A stretch of 64,000 nucleotides of DNA from Aedes albopictus (Eukaryota > Arthropoda > Insecta > Diptera > Culicidae): NCBI RefSeq assembly GCF_035046485.1, contig NC_085138.1:362393238-362457237 (forward strand), written 5' to 3'. A program made the position numbers and the translations under genes. The notes beneath the pieces were generated by a model. It ran no database searches and was not told the origin of the DNA. It saw nothing but the letters and a program-made list of their open reading frames with translations. Shown here piece after piece: positions 21,165-33,119 of the stretch. How positions within the stretch are numbered: the first letter of the stretch is position 1; each line of letters starts with the position of its first letter.

Positions 21165-21454
21165 ACAGCGGTCCAAAATCCAAGATGGTGCCTCAAAATT
21201 TAAGATGACGGCTATTCAATGGAGTTTAAGGCTGAAAAATCATTCAATATGGGTATATTTGATAAGTGGAAGATTTCCGGAGTCCAAACATGATCCCCAG
21301 AATAATCAAAATGGCGGTCTAATACTCAATATAGCAGCTGTTGAATGGAGTTTTAGTCTCTAAAACGATGCAATATGGGTCAATTTGGTATGGGAAAGAT
21401 GTCTGAAGTCCAAAAATGGTGACCAGAATATCCAAGATAGCGATCTAAAATTCC

Positions 21455-21674
21455 CTGCCTCGCTTCAACTTGGTGTTCTTTGAGCGTTTCCACAGTTATT
21501 GATTGAAGGGCTTTCTTTGCCTGCCATTGCATGAATTAGTATATTGTGAGGCAAGGACAATGATACACTATGCCCAGGGAATCGAGAAAATTTTCCCGAC
21601 CGGAACGGGAATCGAACCCACCGTCTCCGGATTGGCGATCCACAGGCTTAACCACTAGGCTAACTGGAGACCCC
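21455..21674 (-). mobile_element. Feilai-like SINE, second copy
   Basis: It matches the SINE at 18855-19120 from the body (GTTCTTTGAGCG, CCACAGTTATTGATTGAAGG) to the head (CGACCGGAACGGGAATCGAACC, ACTAGGCTAACTGGAGACCCC). It lacks the (TTC)n tail and lies inside the CAAGATGGCGGC-type repeat. No clear target duplication is seen. Confidence 0.8.
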
Positions 21675-22439
21675 TCAAAATTAAAGATGGCGGATGGTTT
21701 ATAGAAATTAAAGGTTCAAAAATCAAAATCCAGATAATTATATAATCGATATCATTTCTGGTGCCATGAAATGGAAATTTTGCTAAACGAATGAGAGTGC
21801 CATAATTTATCAACATGTCACTTGAGTTTTATTGAAATGAGTTTTTGAAGGCACGAGAAAGGCGCCATCACTGCTTGGTGGATTAATTAGATTTTTTCAA
21901 TTCAAATGAAATGTTGCTCATGTATAAGCTTCAATCTGAAGATGTTTTCATGTTATTTGTTTTGCAACATTCTACAATCAATTTTTGTAATGATTGTATG
22001 AAAAAACTTTGTTTAATACATAACTCTGAAACAATTTGTTTGATTGAAACGATGTCTTCGAAGATGTTTCGGGATATTTGAAGAACTTTGAAAACATACA
22101 CCGAGTATATTTTTTTACTGAAGCAGTTTAAATGGTGTGCCTGAACGGTTGACCAAATGTATAACTCTTCCACTTATAACACGCAAATTCCTTGGCGTCT
22201 AGGCCTGAGAGATCGTAGATCTTTCTACGCCTTTCGTATGTGTTTAACTAATCACTCAACTTGTATTCAATATAGTATTCTTTTAGCATTGTAGTGATCT
22301 TGACGACAACGATTTGAATGCTAATTGGCCGTAAAAAAAACCTCAAGTGATGCTGGCAAAATATGGGGCTTCTTTTAGGAATTTCACTAGGAATTCTTGC
22401 AGTGATCTCTCCGCGAGTTTTATCGACGACTTCTACTTG

Positions 22440-23250
22440 AATTCTCACCGATGATTCTTATATTTCTCCAAGAGCTCTAGAAGAGATTTTTTTTGAAGTT
22501 TCTTTAGAAATTCTGATAGGAGATTTCTTCAGTATTTTCTCCAAGAATTTCTTCAGCAAGGCCTCCGACAATTCCTATTTCGACGGCTACTCCTTCGAGG
22601 ATTATTTTAGGAATTCTTCAAACGATTCTTTCCGAACATTTTCCAAGCAAACCTGAAGGAATTTCTGCAAAAAAATCTCTCGTATTCTTCCGGGTAATCC
22701 TCTAAGGAATGCTTCAACAATTCCTTCTGGAATTCTTCAAAGAATTTTTCAAATGTCCCAAGGATTTGTGAAAAAATATTTCTTATTCATTCCTTCTTCG
22801 AGAAAAAGAAAGAGATTCCAAAAAGGATTTCTTTAAAGAATTTTTAAAAAAAATCCTAAGGAATTCCTCTAAAGATTACATCATGATTTTCTTTATCAAA
22901 AGTCTCTCCTCAAGTATACAAAAAATGCTTACAGAGTCCCATAAGATATTTCTCAAAGGTTTCTGCAGTAATGCCTCCTTGACGTCCACGTGCATATTCG
23001 GGCCTGACGATATACAAATACAAAATGGTCATTGAAAAAGAAAGCTATTGGATAAAAAAAAACTGCTTGCTAATAAAACACCAAGCTGAGAAGTATTTCA
23101 ATTTCTTAAGAAACTCTTGCACTTGATACCTTTGGGTACTCTTCTCAGGGAACTTCAGAAAATCTCCCAAAGATTCGTTGTGAAATTTACCCATGTATTC
23201 CTGCAATAATTCCTCCAAAGTTTACTTGAAAACTGCCTCTAGTGACAATT
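22440..23250. repeat. GAATTCTTC-type degenerate repeat block
   Basis: The block consists of short words around GGAATTCTTC and AAGAATTTC. A piece near 23020-23100 (CATTGAAAAAGAAAGCTATT, CACCAAGCTGAGAAG) resembles the Feilai-like SINE body and is probably a 5'-truncated SINE fragment. Non-coding. Confidence 0.55.
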
Positions 23251-23540
23251 CCGGCTTCGAAGCGGTTACGTCGTGTACTGAGTACACGCATCATGAAAAA
23301 TGCACGCTTGTGGTAAACAGCGCGAGCATGGTGTCGCTGAAGGTGTGCGAAGACGCGACTGCACGAGGGTTATAAAATCCATCAACAGGATTGCAGCACT
23401 ATTTCCTTCAAGTTTTCCTCCTTTAAAGGCTTTTTGCAAGAATTCCTTTGAGGATTTTGTTTGAGTCAGCAATAAATAAGTGATTTGAGGGCACCTAGCA
23501 CGTGATCACTCATTCTCTGTTGTGTATACATTTAAATATA

Positions 23541-23739
23541 GGGTATCGCGCCACTTGGGCGGTGGCTTCTATATTTGTCTGTTTTCCACTATAACTCAGT
23601 CAATTTTGAACCAATTGACTTGAAATGTTGTACACGGGTAGATACTATATCTATCTCACCACATTCCAAAAGTTGTGTCAATTGGTTCAAATTTGACTGA
23701 GTTATAGTGGAAAACAGACGCCCAAGTGGCGCGTTTCCC
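23541..23739. mobile_element. 199-bp TA-flanked foldback MITE
   Basis: The ends are GGGTATCGCGCCACTTGGGC and GCCCAAGTGGCGCGTTTCCC. The arms are complementary almost to the centre (CTGTTTTCCACTATAACTCA and its complement). TA flanks both sides (23539-23540, 23740-23741). The inner sequence (AACTCAGTCAATTTTGAACC) resembles the MITE at 46234-46446, so they belong to one superfamily. Confidence 0.88.
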
Positions 23740-23792
23740 TACACCATGTCCAATAAGTTCTCATAGAAAATCAAATTGAGGGGCCCAAAATC

Positions 23793-24031
23793 AAAGGGGT
23801 GTAAGTGACCATTTTGTCGATTTTGAGCTGAGTATATCAAAAAATTCTTCAGGTTTTAAGTTTTCACGAACTTTTTTAAGATTATTTTTACGCTGATTAA
23901 AAAAATTACAATAAATCGTAGAAAATTGGGTCGATTTTGAATCTCCATACATTTTGTATGGGATGAAAAATAGACGAAAAACTTAAAACCTCATTTACTC
24001 GAAAGTAGGTGTTTGTCACTTACACCCCTTT
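23793..24031. mobile_element. 239-bp foldback MITE
   Basis: Ends AAAGGGGTGTAAGTGAC and GTCACTTACACCCCTTT are perfect complements, with partial inner complementarity (TTTTAAGTTTT / AAAACTTAAAA). No target duplication could be read. Another C-rich inverted scrap (GGGTCGTCACGTTCTGC and GTGACGTAATTTGTGTACGA) follows at about 24145-24210. Confidence 0.75.
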
Positions 24032-24539
24032 ACTTCTAAGGGGTGATACACAATATATGTAACGCAAAAATCGACCTTTTTCAACAACCCCCTCCCTATG
24101 TCACACTTTTTGTATGCGACCTCTATATTTTTTGTAAGGGTCGTCACGTTCTGCAAACCCCCCCCCCTCCCCCCTAAAAGCGTGACGTAATTTGTGTACG
24201 ACCCCTCACCCCCTCAATTGAATTCATTCCACAACTGTAATTAAGATTGTCATAACTTTGCTATGAATTTGTTATGTGCTTCTGGTTGAGTATTTTTTAA
24301 TAATGTAGCTTCTTCGCATCTTAAGCTGTACTTCATAAGTAAAGAAAAAAAAGACAACTTTACTTGCGAAGAAGTTGTATTTTATAGAGAAGGTTTGTCA
24401 AATCTAATCAATTGCATAACCTTGTTATGTGTAGGCAAATTGATAGTTTTCACGTAAAATAGATATATGCATGCAAATCAAACGCAATAACTAATAAATG
24501 CCAGAACTAGGTATATAGAAATCCGTCCATCAAAGATCA

Positions 24540-25195
24540 TTATCTCGACCGTACTCGACCCATCATCCGCATCACCCTCGTTTCACGCTTTTAAATGCTT
24601 AATTGGTGCGCTTTTTTTTTTTTTTTTCAATGGTATCCACCAAACGTATACATTCTATTCACCCACCTCTATGGCTCAGTTTATGGGGGAGGCCTGAGCT
24701 CACCCAATCTTCTCCACTCCAGCCGGCGACACACAAAGTTCACGCTCGACGCTTTTCACTCTCCACAGCTTGGCCGCCCAGGTTCAGGCGTTCAGCGTGG
24801 TTGGTGGTTGAATGAATGGATCGGTGATTTGTGTTCTATTACGTTTTTTTTTTGTTTTGTTCTGGCACCGCTCTGCTTTACTGTGTTTTTCTATCCTACT
24901 AGTTGAATTGAAATTTCGTATTCTAGAGCACTATTTCCGCGTGATGGTTGTCATGACGCGACGCGACGCTGCCGCTGCCGCTGCTGCTTCAATTGTGCGG
25001 GTGGAAAATTGCGCGTCATTCAACAAGAGTCACTGCGAACGCTTGTGTAGCGACGATCTATCACCGAAATGTCCAATCAGCGGGGTTTTGCGATCGTTCA
25101 GGGTTGTTTTATTAGGTTTTGCTAGTTATTTTTTCGTTCACTGCTATCTGGGAGAAAACCGTTTGAAATTCGCGGAAGAGATACTCTTTTGATGA
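24540..25195. other. GC-richer unique segment, function unknown
   Basis: Unlike its surroundings this stretch is mixed in composition (CACTCTCCACAGCTTGGCCG, a GCCGCTGCCGCTGCTGC run) and is not obviously repetitive. Overlapping open frames up to 126 codons show no recognisable domain. It could be an untranslated exon or promoter of a gene outside the window. I cannot assign it. Confidence 0.3.
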
Positions 25196-25804
25196 TCACA
25201 TATCCGTCACTAATTAACCTTCGCTAATCCACGGATTGATTGTGGTGGAATTTCTAAAACAGCTTCAATGCCTCATTGATAAACTGTTTTAACAATCACT
25301 TTTTGGAAACTCTATCATTCTGGGTAAATATGCATTTACTTAACTTTTCATTTGAACAGAACAGTGTTTTCAAATCAATGAATTGAAGGCTTTGGCTGTT
25401 TTCCTACTCTCCGCATCGACCAATGTGGCGCTAGTTTCTATGCGCGAAAAATCGCTTAAAGTAAATCGCAAAAATATTGTATGGCGAATAGCATCTAGAG
25501 GCGTATTTCTCGAAGTGGAACACATTATTCGAAAACAATATTTGGTAGCGGTTGTGCACAATGAAGACCGGTTTGGTGCCTACCAAATATTTTTCGGTAA
25601 AACCTTTTCATTTCGAGAAATTCGAGTTTAGATGCTTTTCGCCATACAAAATAAAATGATTTTACTCCTGCTGACCAACATTGAACGCACTCCCTGCGGG
25701 TAATCTATTGGTCAAATACTAAAATAAGCTGAGTATGCAGTGAATTATCCTTCCATACATATATTTCCGTTCTACGCATTATTGTTCCATTGCACATAGG
25801 GCCA

Positions 25805-26045
25805 CTATAGCCGCAGCTTTGAAGGCGTGGATCTTCACCTTGGCCATACTGAGGGTTATAGGTTCGATTCCCGATTGATCCAGAAACTTTTCGAAATGCA
25901 AATTTCCTTGACTTCCTTGGGGATAGAGTACAAACGTGCCTGGCACACGATATACACTAAAAAATAGTCATTGGCAGAGGAAGCTCTCAGTTAATAACTG
26001 TGGAAGTGCTCATAGACCACTACGCTGAGAAGCATGGGGATTTCC
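25805..26045 (+). mobile_element. Feilai-like SINE, plus-strand copy
   Basis: A tRNA-like B box (GGTTCGATTCCC) sits in the head. The body carries GTCATTGGCAGAGGAAGCTC and TTAATAACTGTGGAAGTGCT, as in the minus-strand copies at 18855 and 21455. The ends are approximate. Confidence 0.7.
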
Positions 26046-26395
26046 ACACAACATGGAAATATTATGCGTAAAATGGCATGGCAGTATTTGAACCCACGTC
26101 CCTACAGAATAGAGAGTGTCAGAAAGTATGGGCACAACTTTGTCAAACTGCCAATTTGTGCCAAAAAAAACCTTTAAATTTCAAATTTGTTGGTCGTGTA
26201 TATGATGTTTTGTGTTTAACTTTAGTCTGGGAATGGTGGTGACATCCTTTTTGCAATTATGTTTTGAAGAATCAAGCTTTTGAACTGCCTGAATTTCCTG
26301 AATTATGCTGAAATGGTCTACTTTTCACCACAATTGTGTAAGTGTGTCACAAAGTACTACTCCTCCGCACTATTAAGTGTACTGAAAAGAAACAC

Positions 26396-26821
26396 TTAAC
26401 GGGCTTGGTGGTCTAGTGGCTCCAGCTTCTGATTCGTATGGTCATGGGCTCAATCCCTGGCCCGTCCCTTCCTCCTACTTTGTATCATTCTGACTACTTT
26501 CTATATCTCTCTTCTCTTCATATACAACTCATGTATATTCATATGTTCATAGACATCACTAGAACCAGAAACGAATTGAAAAGGTCGTTTCCCTTCCTTC
26601 CAACTTCCACAGCACAGTGTATATGACGCCTACAAGTTATGGAACCAAAGCGAACTGTGCCGCTTGACCTTCCTATTCACCACATAATCTATCATCACCT
26701 AACGAACGCTATAAATAATCCCCTATCCATACATCGCATCACCGACCCATCGGTGACTCCCAGATCTCCCATCCTTTCCGTCAAATACCCTAGTCCGTGC
26801 AGGTTGTGGAGACGCAGAGGA

Positions 26822-26822
<1 letters not shown>
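26396..26822 (+). mobile_element. tRNA-derived SINE (family A), copy 2
   Basis: The head GGGCTTGGTGGTCTAGTGGC, B-box-like GGGCTCAATCCC and body CTCCTACTTTGTATC match the copy at 13229. So do CATATGTTCATAGACATCAC and AAGCGAACTGTGCCG. It ends at GTGGAGACGCAGAGG and runs into an ATT microsatellite. An ORF across its body is not coding. Confidence 0.8.
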
Positions 26823-26878
<56 letters not shown>

Positions 26879-26879
26879 T
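26823..26879. repeat. (TTA)n microsatellite
   Basis: About 18 uninterrupted copies of TTA/ATT directly follow the 3' end of the family A SINE, as expected of a SINE tail that expanded. Confidence 0.97.
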
Positions 26880-27183
26880 ATTTTTTAACCAAAAATTTTG
26901 AGAGAGGGAAAAGCCCCGAGAGGAGTTCTTGGTCTCTAGTAGCAACAACCGGTACACTCTAACATGCCTTTCCCTTTTTTATAAATCCAGTAAAAATACA
27001 TTGATCAAAAATTTCTTTGAAAAATTTTCACCATAGAGAAAATAGAACAAACAGAGAGAGAATCATGGAGCATTAAAGGCGAGCTTGGCGGTCTAGTGGC
27101 TACCGCTGCTGACTCGTACGCAGAAGGTCCTGGGTTCAATCCCTGGCCTGTCCTTTTTCTCCTACTTTGTATCTTTCTATCTA

Positions 27184-29056
27184 CAGGGGATAGACAAAAT
27201 GATCGGGACAGGTAAAATTTTCACTTTTCAAAAAGTGTTCAACTATCTGTAAAAGTGCATCAAATATTCTCAAATTTTTACTGTAAGTTCATCAACTAGC
27301 TGTGTATCAGTGGTTCAGATTTAGAAAAGATCGGGCCATTCTCCACGAAGTTATAAAGATTCTTGAAAAAGGTAAAATTATCCGATACCCAACTTTGAGC
27401 TGCTATATCTCTGGATTCAATGAACCGAATGCAATGGAATTTTAACTATTTATGACTTATACAATGAGCTATGAAAAACCATTGACTTAACTTAATATTC
27501 TTAACACGGAAGAAAATTATAACGTTTAGATTATTGTTCTAATAAAACACCAAATTATCCAAAATATCAACATCGTTTCAAAATTCAAGATGTAAATTAT
27601 AGTTCATTTAATTTCCCTCTAATTGACTAATATATAAATGTGTTTTGAAGGAAAGTAACAACATAGCCACCAATAAATTGAAAAGGTAATAGAATGCATA
27701 TTAAAAAAAGACCAATTTACTAAAAAATCGTGAAAAAATTAAAATCGCTATAATTTTGTCTCTTGTTAAAAAATTCAAGTTAAGTCAAATGTTTTCCTGA
27801 GTTCATTATATAAGTCATAAATGGGCAAAATTTCATTTCAATCGGTTCATTGAATCCGGAGATATAACAGCTCAAAGTTGGCTATCGAATAATTTTACCT
27901 TTTTCAAGAATCTTTATAACTTTGTGGAGAATGGCCCGATCTTTTTCAAATTTGAACCACAAATACACAACTAGTTGATGAACTTAAGGACTGTATCGGA
28001 AATTAACTATAAACATTCAGGATGCTCTATCTCGAAGCATGTTTGGTCTTATCATTTCGGTTCTTCTATCAAATCTTCACAATACAGTCAAGTTTAGAAC
28101 AGCCTGAAAAAAATTGAAAAATGTTTAGCATTATTGAAAATATTGTAGAATGAATACATCTTACAAATTAAAGTTTTGGACAAATTGTTGTTTTTTAAAG
28201 ATTTTTCAGCGTTTCAATAACCTGTAGCGAATAAAACTTGTACGGCGAAAAATCCAAAAAATATTAATTATTGTTAGCAGTTATGTACACATAACATATC
28301 ACCGAACACCAACTTAAAAAGAAATATTTATGATCGAAAAACCCTCAACATTTAAAAAATGACCTATCCTAAAAAAAACACTAATTTTTTGTCGAACTTT
28401 GATAGTCTCTTTTAAATATCTTCAAAGGTTATACAATTCCGTTCTCTACTAAAGCTACCTCGTCGTGAAGTTTAAAAACATTTCCAATTAAAAAAAAAAT
28501 TGAATCATCAATTTGATGTATTTTTTATTTGCGTAATCGTGCTTTGAATGAGCATCAAAAAATAGGGTCCCTGAAAAATGGCCTTTTTTCATTTTTAAGA
28601 ATTGCGCTAAAATGGAATCGAATTTTTTCTTGAAAAATTTTTTTTACCTATATTATGAGCAATCTGGGAAAGAATATATTTGCGCTAATATATTTTAAAA
28701 AATCAAAAAAAAAATCCATTTTTTCCGCAATTTCAAATTTTTAAGAGGTGTCCAAAATTTCAAGATCATGCGTTTAAACTTTGAGATTGATGACCATGTA
28801 AAATAATTATTTTTACAAAAGCAAAAGTGCCATTCCTTTTTCTGAGGATTTATATAGTACCTCCAAAAATAAAATTATTTATAACTTGAATAAATTATTT
28901 TTTAGGATGTTTTGAACATATATAGTTAATTTCCGATACAGTCCTTACAGTAAAAATTTGAGAATATTTGATGCACTTTTCGAAAAGTTACAGCTAGTAG
29001 AACATTTCTTGAAAAGTGAAAATTTTGCCTGTCCCGATCATTTTGTCTATCCCCTG
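27184..29056. mobile_element. TA-duplicating foldback element, copy 2
   Basis: Same family as 18073-19243: ends CAGGGGATAGACAAAATGAT and ATCATTTTGTCTATCCCCTG, with TA on both sides. The arms contain TTCAATGAACCGAATGCAAT and its complement. It sits in the family A SINE and carries its own 959-bp nested element in the right arm. Confidence 0.9.
27987..28945. mobile_element. 959-bp TA-flanked element nested in the foldback element
   Basis: Terminal inverted repeats AGGACTGTATCGGAAATTAA and TTAATTTCCGATACAGTCCT extend about 24 bp. TA lies on both sides at 27985-27986 and 28946-28947. Copy 1 of the host element reads straight through this site (CCACTTACAGTAAA), which confirms an insertion. The interior is AT-rich without a transposase frame, so it is non-autonomous. 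Confidence 0.92.
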
Positions 29057-29086
29057 TACTTTCTCTCTATTTCTTCTCTACATATG

Positions 29087-29268
29087 CTTTTTTTTGTCTG
29101 TATTAACGAGATTTTTCACCCTAGGCTAGTTCATCTCGGGACCCACGCTTTACTTCCCTTTCGAAGGAAGAACCCACATTTTGTGAGTATGTCGGGAGTG
29201 GGATTCGATCCCAGGTCCTCGGCGTGATAGTCTTGTGTTCTAACCACCACACCAGGTCCGCTCCACAC
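29087..29268 (-). mobile_element. tRNA-derived SINE (family B), copy 2, nested
   Basis: Minus-strand head GTGGAGCGGACCTGGTGTGG, B box GGGATCGAATCCC, short A tail at the left edge. A 9-bp duplication CTACATATG (29078-29086, 29269-29277) marks insertion into the family A SINE. Confidence 0.88.
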
Positions 29269-29459
29269 CTACATATGTATGTTCTTTATTCATGTGCATT
29301 CAAATGTTTATAGCCATCGCTAGAACCAGAAATTAATGGAAAAAGTGGGTTTCCTTCCATTCAACTTCCACAGCACAGTGTAACGCCTACAAGTTATGCA
29401 ACCAATGCGAACTGTGCTAATTTTTTTTATTCATCAATCACTTAACCTATTTTACAGCT

Positions 29460-29815
29460 CTTTTGTCCACTTTTGTCGCGTGAGCGGTTCCAATGGGCAG
29501 CTGCACTTATACTTTGTACAGCGTCTAAATGTATTCTATTCTAAATAATTCTTCTATATCGAACTGGTTGCCTTTGGGCTGCTGTCACTTCTCCACTCTG
29601 TTCATGGTAGAATGGTTGACGTGTGGCTCTTCTTCCTTTTCTAGTCCGATTGGGGGTCCATTATGAGTTGCCGTTAGCCGATATCCAAGTTTCCGGGTCC
29701 GTTAGAGCATATGATCAGAAGAGAGTCAGGTGTCAGCCGTTTTCGGGGGGAAAAGCAACTGACGAAAAATTGCAAATGCCGGGGCTGGGATCGAACGCCA
29801 CTACTGGAAAAAGTT
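29460..29815 (-). mobile_element. tRNA-derived SINE (family C) fragment
   Basis: On the minus strand a B-box-like GTTCGATCCCAGCCCCGGCA leads into CAATTTTTCGTCAG. The body ends with GCAACCAGTTCGATAT and ATTTAGACGCTGT. The same sequence, interrupted by other elements, occurs around 46490-46533 and 49830-50280, so this copy serves as an empty-site reference for those insertions. Confidence 0.65.
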
Positions 29816-30729
29816 TATTCTACGATGCATAGTTTTTGGTATACAATTTTTTGAAGTTTGGGGTGTCTTAGAAAATTTTGGAAAATAGTGTAATTTCATC
29901 TAGTGTTTTCCGAAAAAAATAGCCAACTATGATTTATTTAATTCCATATATTTGAAACTTTTATGGCTTTAGCGATCATTGTCTACTCAAAGAGCAACCC
30001 GACTAGAACATTGTGACAACGTAATCATGATATTTATTACTCATTGTTATATAATCATGTTCAACATCCTTGGTGTTTTCAAAATACTAAACTCAATTAT
30101 ATCACATTATGTTATAAATGTTGTTTCATAACTCATTGTAATATAATTTAGTTTTGAGTCTTCGACATTTGGGAAATAATGTAACAAAATTACATCAAAT
30201 TTTGATAGAAACCAGAAATCCTGAGGCTTAAATTTATATCACATTTTGTTATAATTTTAATAAGATTATAACACAATAGGTAATAATCTTGAATTTTGTT
30301 ACAATTTTAGTTATTTTAACATCATCTTGCATCTAGTTTATAACATAATTAGTTAGAGAAAAATATGATAACATCATAACACAATATGATACAAACTTGA
30401 TATAATTTTCAAGTCGCTAGGATGCGAACAAGTGTGAAATTGTTTATATGTAGAAGGGCTTGAAGACCATTCATCGGGTTTCTCGGATGCGTAAACCCTT
30501 TAGCTAAAGTGGCCGAAATGGAAACGGCTTGGTTGATGGATTCAAATCATCACGCCAAGACAGGCTGGTAAGTCTCATATGGTCGATAAACTAGATAAAG
30601 ATTTAATTTCATATATAATCATATATTTATGACCTCTAATTTTGGTGAAATCTTTGTGAAAATCGGATACCCTTCGGCCCAAGTCTGTTCGGTAATAAAA
30701 AAAATCCCCTTATGATTAAAAAAAAAACG
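29816..30729. repeat. AT-rich segment with repeated TTATAACA-type words
   Basis: Between about 30000 and 30420, variants of TATAACAAAAT, ATTATGTTATAA and ATAACACAAT recur in both orientations, suggesting a diverged foldback or satellite-bearing MITE. No gene and no clear ends. Confidence 0.5.
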
Positions 30730-30870
30730 GCTCATAGGGGGCATCCTTAAAGTACGTCACGCTTAGAGAGGGGAGGGGGAGTTTCTGAAAAGTGTGACAA
30801 GCAAGTATTAAAAGTATAGGAAAACCCCGTACGAAGCAGGAAGGTGGGGGGGGGGGGGGGGTTGACAATC
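30730..30870. mobile_element. Fragment of a GGGGGCATCC-type MITE with a G run
   Basis: The left end reads GGGGGCATCCTTAAAGTACG followed by TCACGC, a style of MITE end (flanking a GTACGTCACGC motif) also hinted at near 24180. A run of about 18 Gs follows at 30845. The right end is not recognised. Confidence 0.45.
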
Positions 30871-31697
30871 CGCATTTTCAGCGAGGCGTACTCAATGCAT
30901 GCCCCATATGACATATGGACAATTTCCATAAATTTGATTATAACTCAGTAACAAGAGAAAACCATAGTTTGGCAATTTTACAGAATATAGCTTTCCAAAA
31001 ATATTTTTTGGGATTTTTTTCGGACTTTGTTAATAGTTTTTCCGACTTTTCCATCCAATTTTCCTCTACAGTGGATTTTTTTGTAAAACAATTTTCATTT
31101 TTGTTTGTTTTTAGAATGCTGAGGAAATTTTCGTATGATTTCACAAAAAATCTTTGTATCTAGGATGCTTCGTTCTTGAGTTATGATTTTTCAAAAAAGG
31201 GTGGTGCCAGTACAAAATTTCAATTTGTTCAATTTGTTTTTCATTAAAGTGTTCCGGAAAATGAGGCATCTCTGATTTTTTCAATTTAGCTTAGAAAAAA
31301 AAAAACAACAATAAATTCTGATAATCTTCTTACGGTACATACTAAAAATCCCCAGATAACAAGAAGAAGAAGAAAAATCATTTACTCAATGAAATTTTTA
31401 AAAACTTAAGATTTTTGAAACTTATGTATGGTAAAATGTCTCGTCTCATCTTGACTTTTTTTTTGGGAATTAATACATCATTTCGACAATTTTTTGAAAC
31501 TTCTGACGGAATTCAGAAGCATGGTTTTTCTTAATAACATAATAGTTTGACTTTTGTGAGGCTTTTGAAAGAATTCTTTGATGATCTTCTAGGACTTTTG
31601 TTATATCAACCATTAGATATTTATCCCTCTAGTACCCAAATTTTTGATTTTGATCTAAGTATCATTTTTCGTCATCTAAAATCAATTTAACACGCTT
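30871..31697. other. AT-rich intergenic, no gene seen
   Basis: Two opposite-strand open frames at 30915-31163 are Phe/Ser/Lys-rich mirror images and have no domain. Nothing else is supported. Confidence 0.45.
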
Positions 31698-31974
31698 AGT
31701 ACCGACAGGCAAAAAAACGTGGAACTGTTTTTTTGCACATCCATATCTCAGCAGTTAGTGAACCAAATTTCAATCTTTAACGGAATCCTACACTATCCTA
31801 GAGAGGTGTAGTGAAAGCCGATTGGAATTTCATGCAGCTTCCGGCGAGAACCAGGCAAAAACATTAGTTCCACATTTTTAACTTCTTCCGGTTCCGTTTT
31901 ATTCCCGGATTGGTTGTGAGTACCATGTCTTTGTAGCGAGTTCTTTCGGAACCTCGAAAAGATAGCAACATTGT

Positions 31975-33090
31975 CTTCGGCAAAGTTGTTCAGAACTACA
32001 ACCACTTCCTGGTGATGGGTTTCATAGTTCCGAATTTCACCACCACGTGGCGCTAGTGTACATAGTGACTTCCGGTACGACTTTGGTGGGATATAGCAGG
32101 AGATTGAAGCCAGATAGGAAGATGCGATCTTCGGCAAAGTTGTTCAGGGCTACGAGTACTTCCAGCTCATGAAGCGCATAGTTCGGAATTTCACCACCAC
32201 GTGGCGCTAGTGTACGTGGCTACTTCCGGTATAACTTTGGAGGGATATAGCACGAGATTGGAGCCATATAGAAAGATGCGATCTTCGGCAAACTTGTTCA
32301 GAACAACAACCACTTCCTGGTGATGGGTTTCATAGTTCCGAATTTCATCTCCACGTGGCGCTAGTGTACATACCCTAGTAACATTTGGATGAACAATTAG
32401 CCTTGAAGAGGTTTTGAGAACCGTCATAAAACCAGATACCTTTTATTTTGGTTTTTTGAAGGTTCTATTAACCTCCTTTAGTCTGTTTGACTAAAAAATG
32501 TTGCTTGGGTAGTGACTTCCGGTAAGACTTTGGTGGGATATATCACGAGATTGAAGCCAGATAGGAAGCTGCGATCTTCGGCAAAGTTGTTCAGGGCTAC
32601 GAGTACTTCCAGCTCATGAAGCGTATAGTTCGGAATTTCACCACCACGTGGCGCTAGTGTACGTGGCTGCTTCCGGTATAACTTTGGACGGATATAGCAC
32701 GAGATTGTAGCCAGATAGAAAGATGCGATCTTTGGCAAAGTTGTTCAGGACTACGAGTACTTCCAGGTCATGAAGAGCATAGTTTAAAATTTCACCACCA
32801 CGTGGCGCTAGTGTACATAGTGACTTCCGCTACGACTTTGGTGGGATATAGCACGAGATTGAAGCCAGATAGGAAGATGCGATCTTCGGCAAAGTTGTTC
32901 AGAACTACAAATACTTCCAGTTCCGAACGTCACCACCACGTGGCGCTAGTGTACATACTAATCTCCGGTACGAATTTGATGAGGTATTGCACGATCTTCA
33001 AGTCTGATAGGAAGGCAAAATTGTTCAGGACTACGAGCACTACCGGGTTTGGAATTTCACCACCACGTTTTGATAGTACACAAAAAATGA
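31975..33090. repeat. Left array: ~7 copies of the 154-bp unit
   Basis: Core CCACCACGTGGCGCTAGTGT occurs near 32040, 32204, 32350, 32641, 32802 and 32935, with a degraded copy near 33060. Each unit has TTCGGCAAAGTTGTTCAG and CGAGATTGAAGCCAGATAGG. The units are reverse-complement to those of the right array. A 137-bp MITE interrupts one of them. Confidence 0.93.
32373..32509. mobile_element. 137-bp TA-flanked MITE inside the left array
   Basis: The ends are CCCTAGTAACATTT and AAATGTTGCTTGGG, with TA on both sides (32371-32372, 32510-32511). Neighbouring array units read GTACATAGTGACTTCC uninterrupted at this point. A related copy is at 44042-44173. Confidence 0.9.
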
Positions 33091-33119
33091 TTTTTAAGAG
33101 CTATGCAAGAGAAATTTAG

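Larger units (their letters stand above)
27084..29420 (+). mobile_element. tRNA-derived SINE (family A), copy 3, split by two later insertions
   Basis: The head lies at 27084-27183 (GGCGGTCTAGTGGCTACCGC, GGTTCAATCCCTGGCC). A short middle piece is at 29057-29086. The rest is at 29269-29420 (GTTTATAGCCATCGCTAGAA, CAACTTCCACAGCACAGTGT, GCGAACTGTGC). The interruptions are a TA-flanked foldback element and a family B SINE. Order and flanks show the family A SINE is the oldest layer. Confidence 0.85.

Noticed and set aside
24540..25195. Possible protein-coding gene in a GC-richer patch
   Set aside because: Overlapping frames lack domains, splice structure or codon bias. It is kept only as unassigned.
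26639..26962. 107-codon frame with a poly-Ile run
   Set aside because: It is a translation of the SINE tail and an ATT microsatellite.
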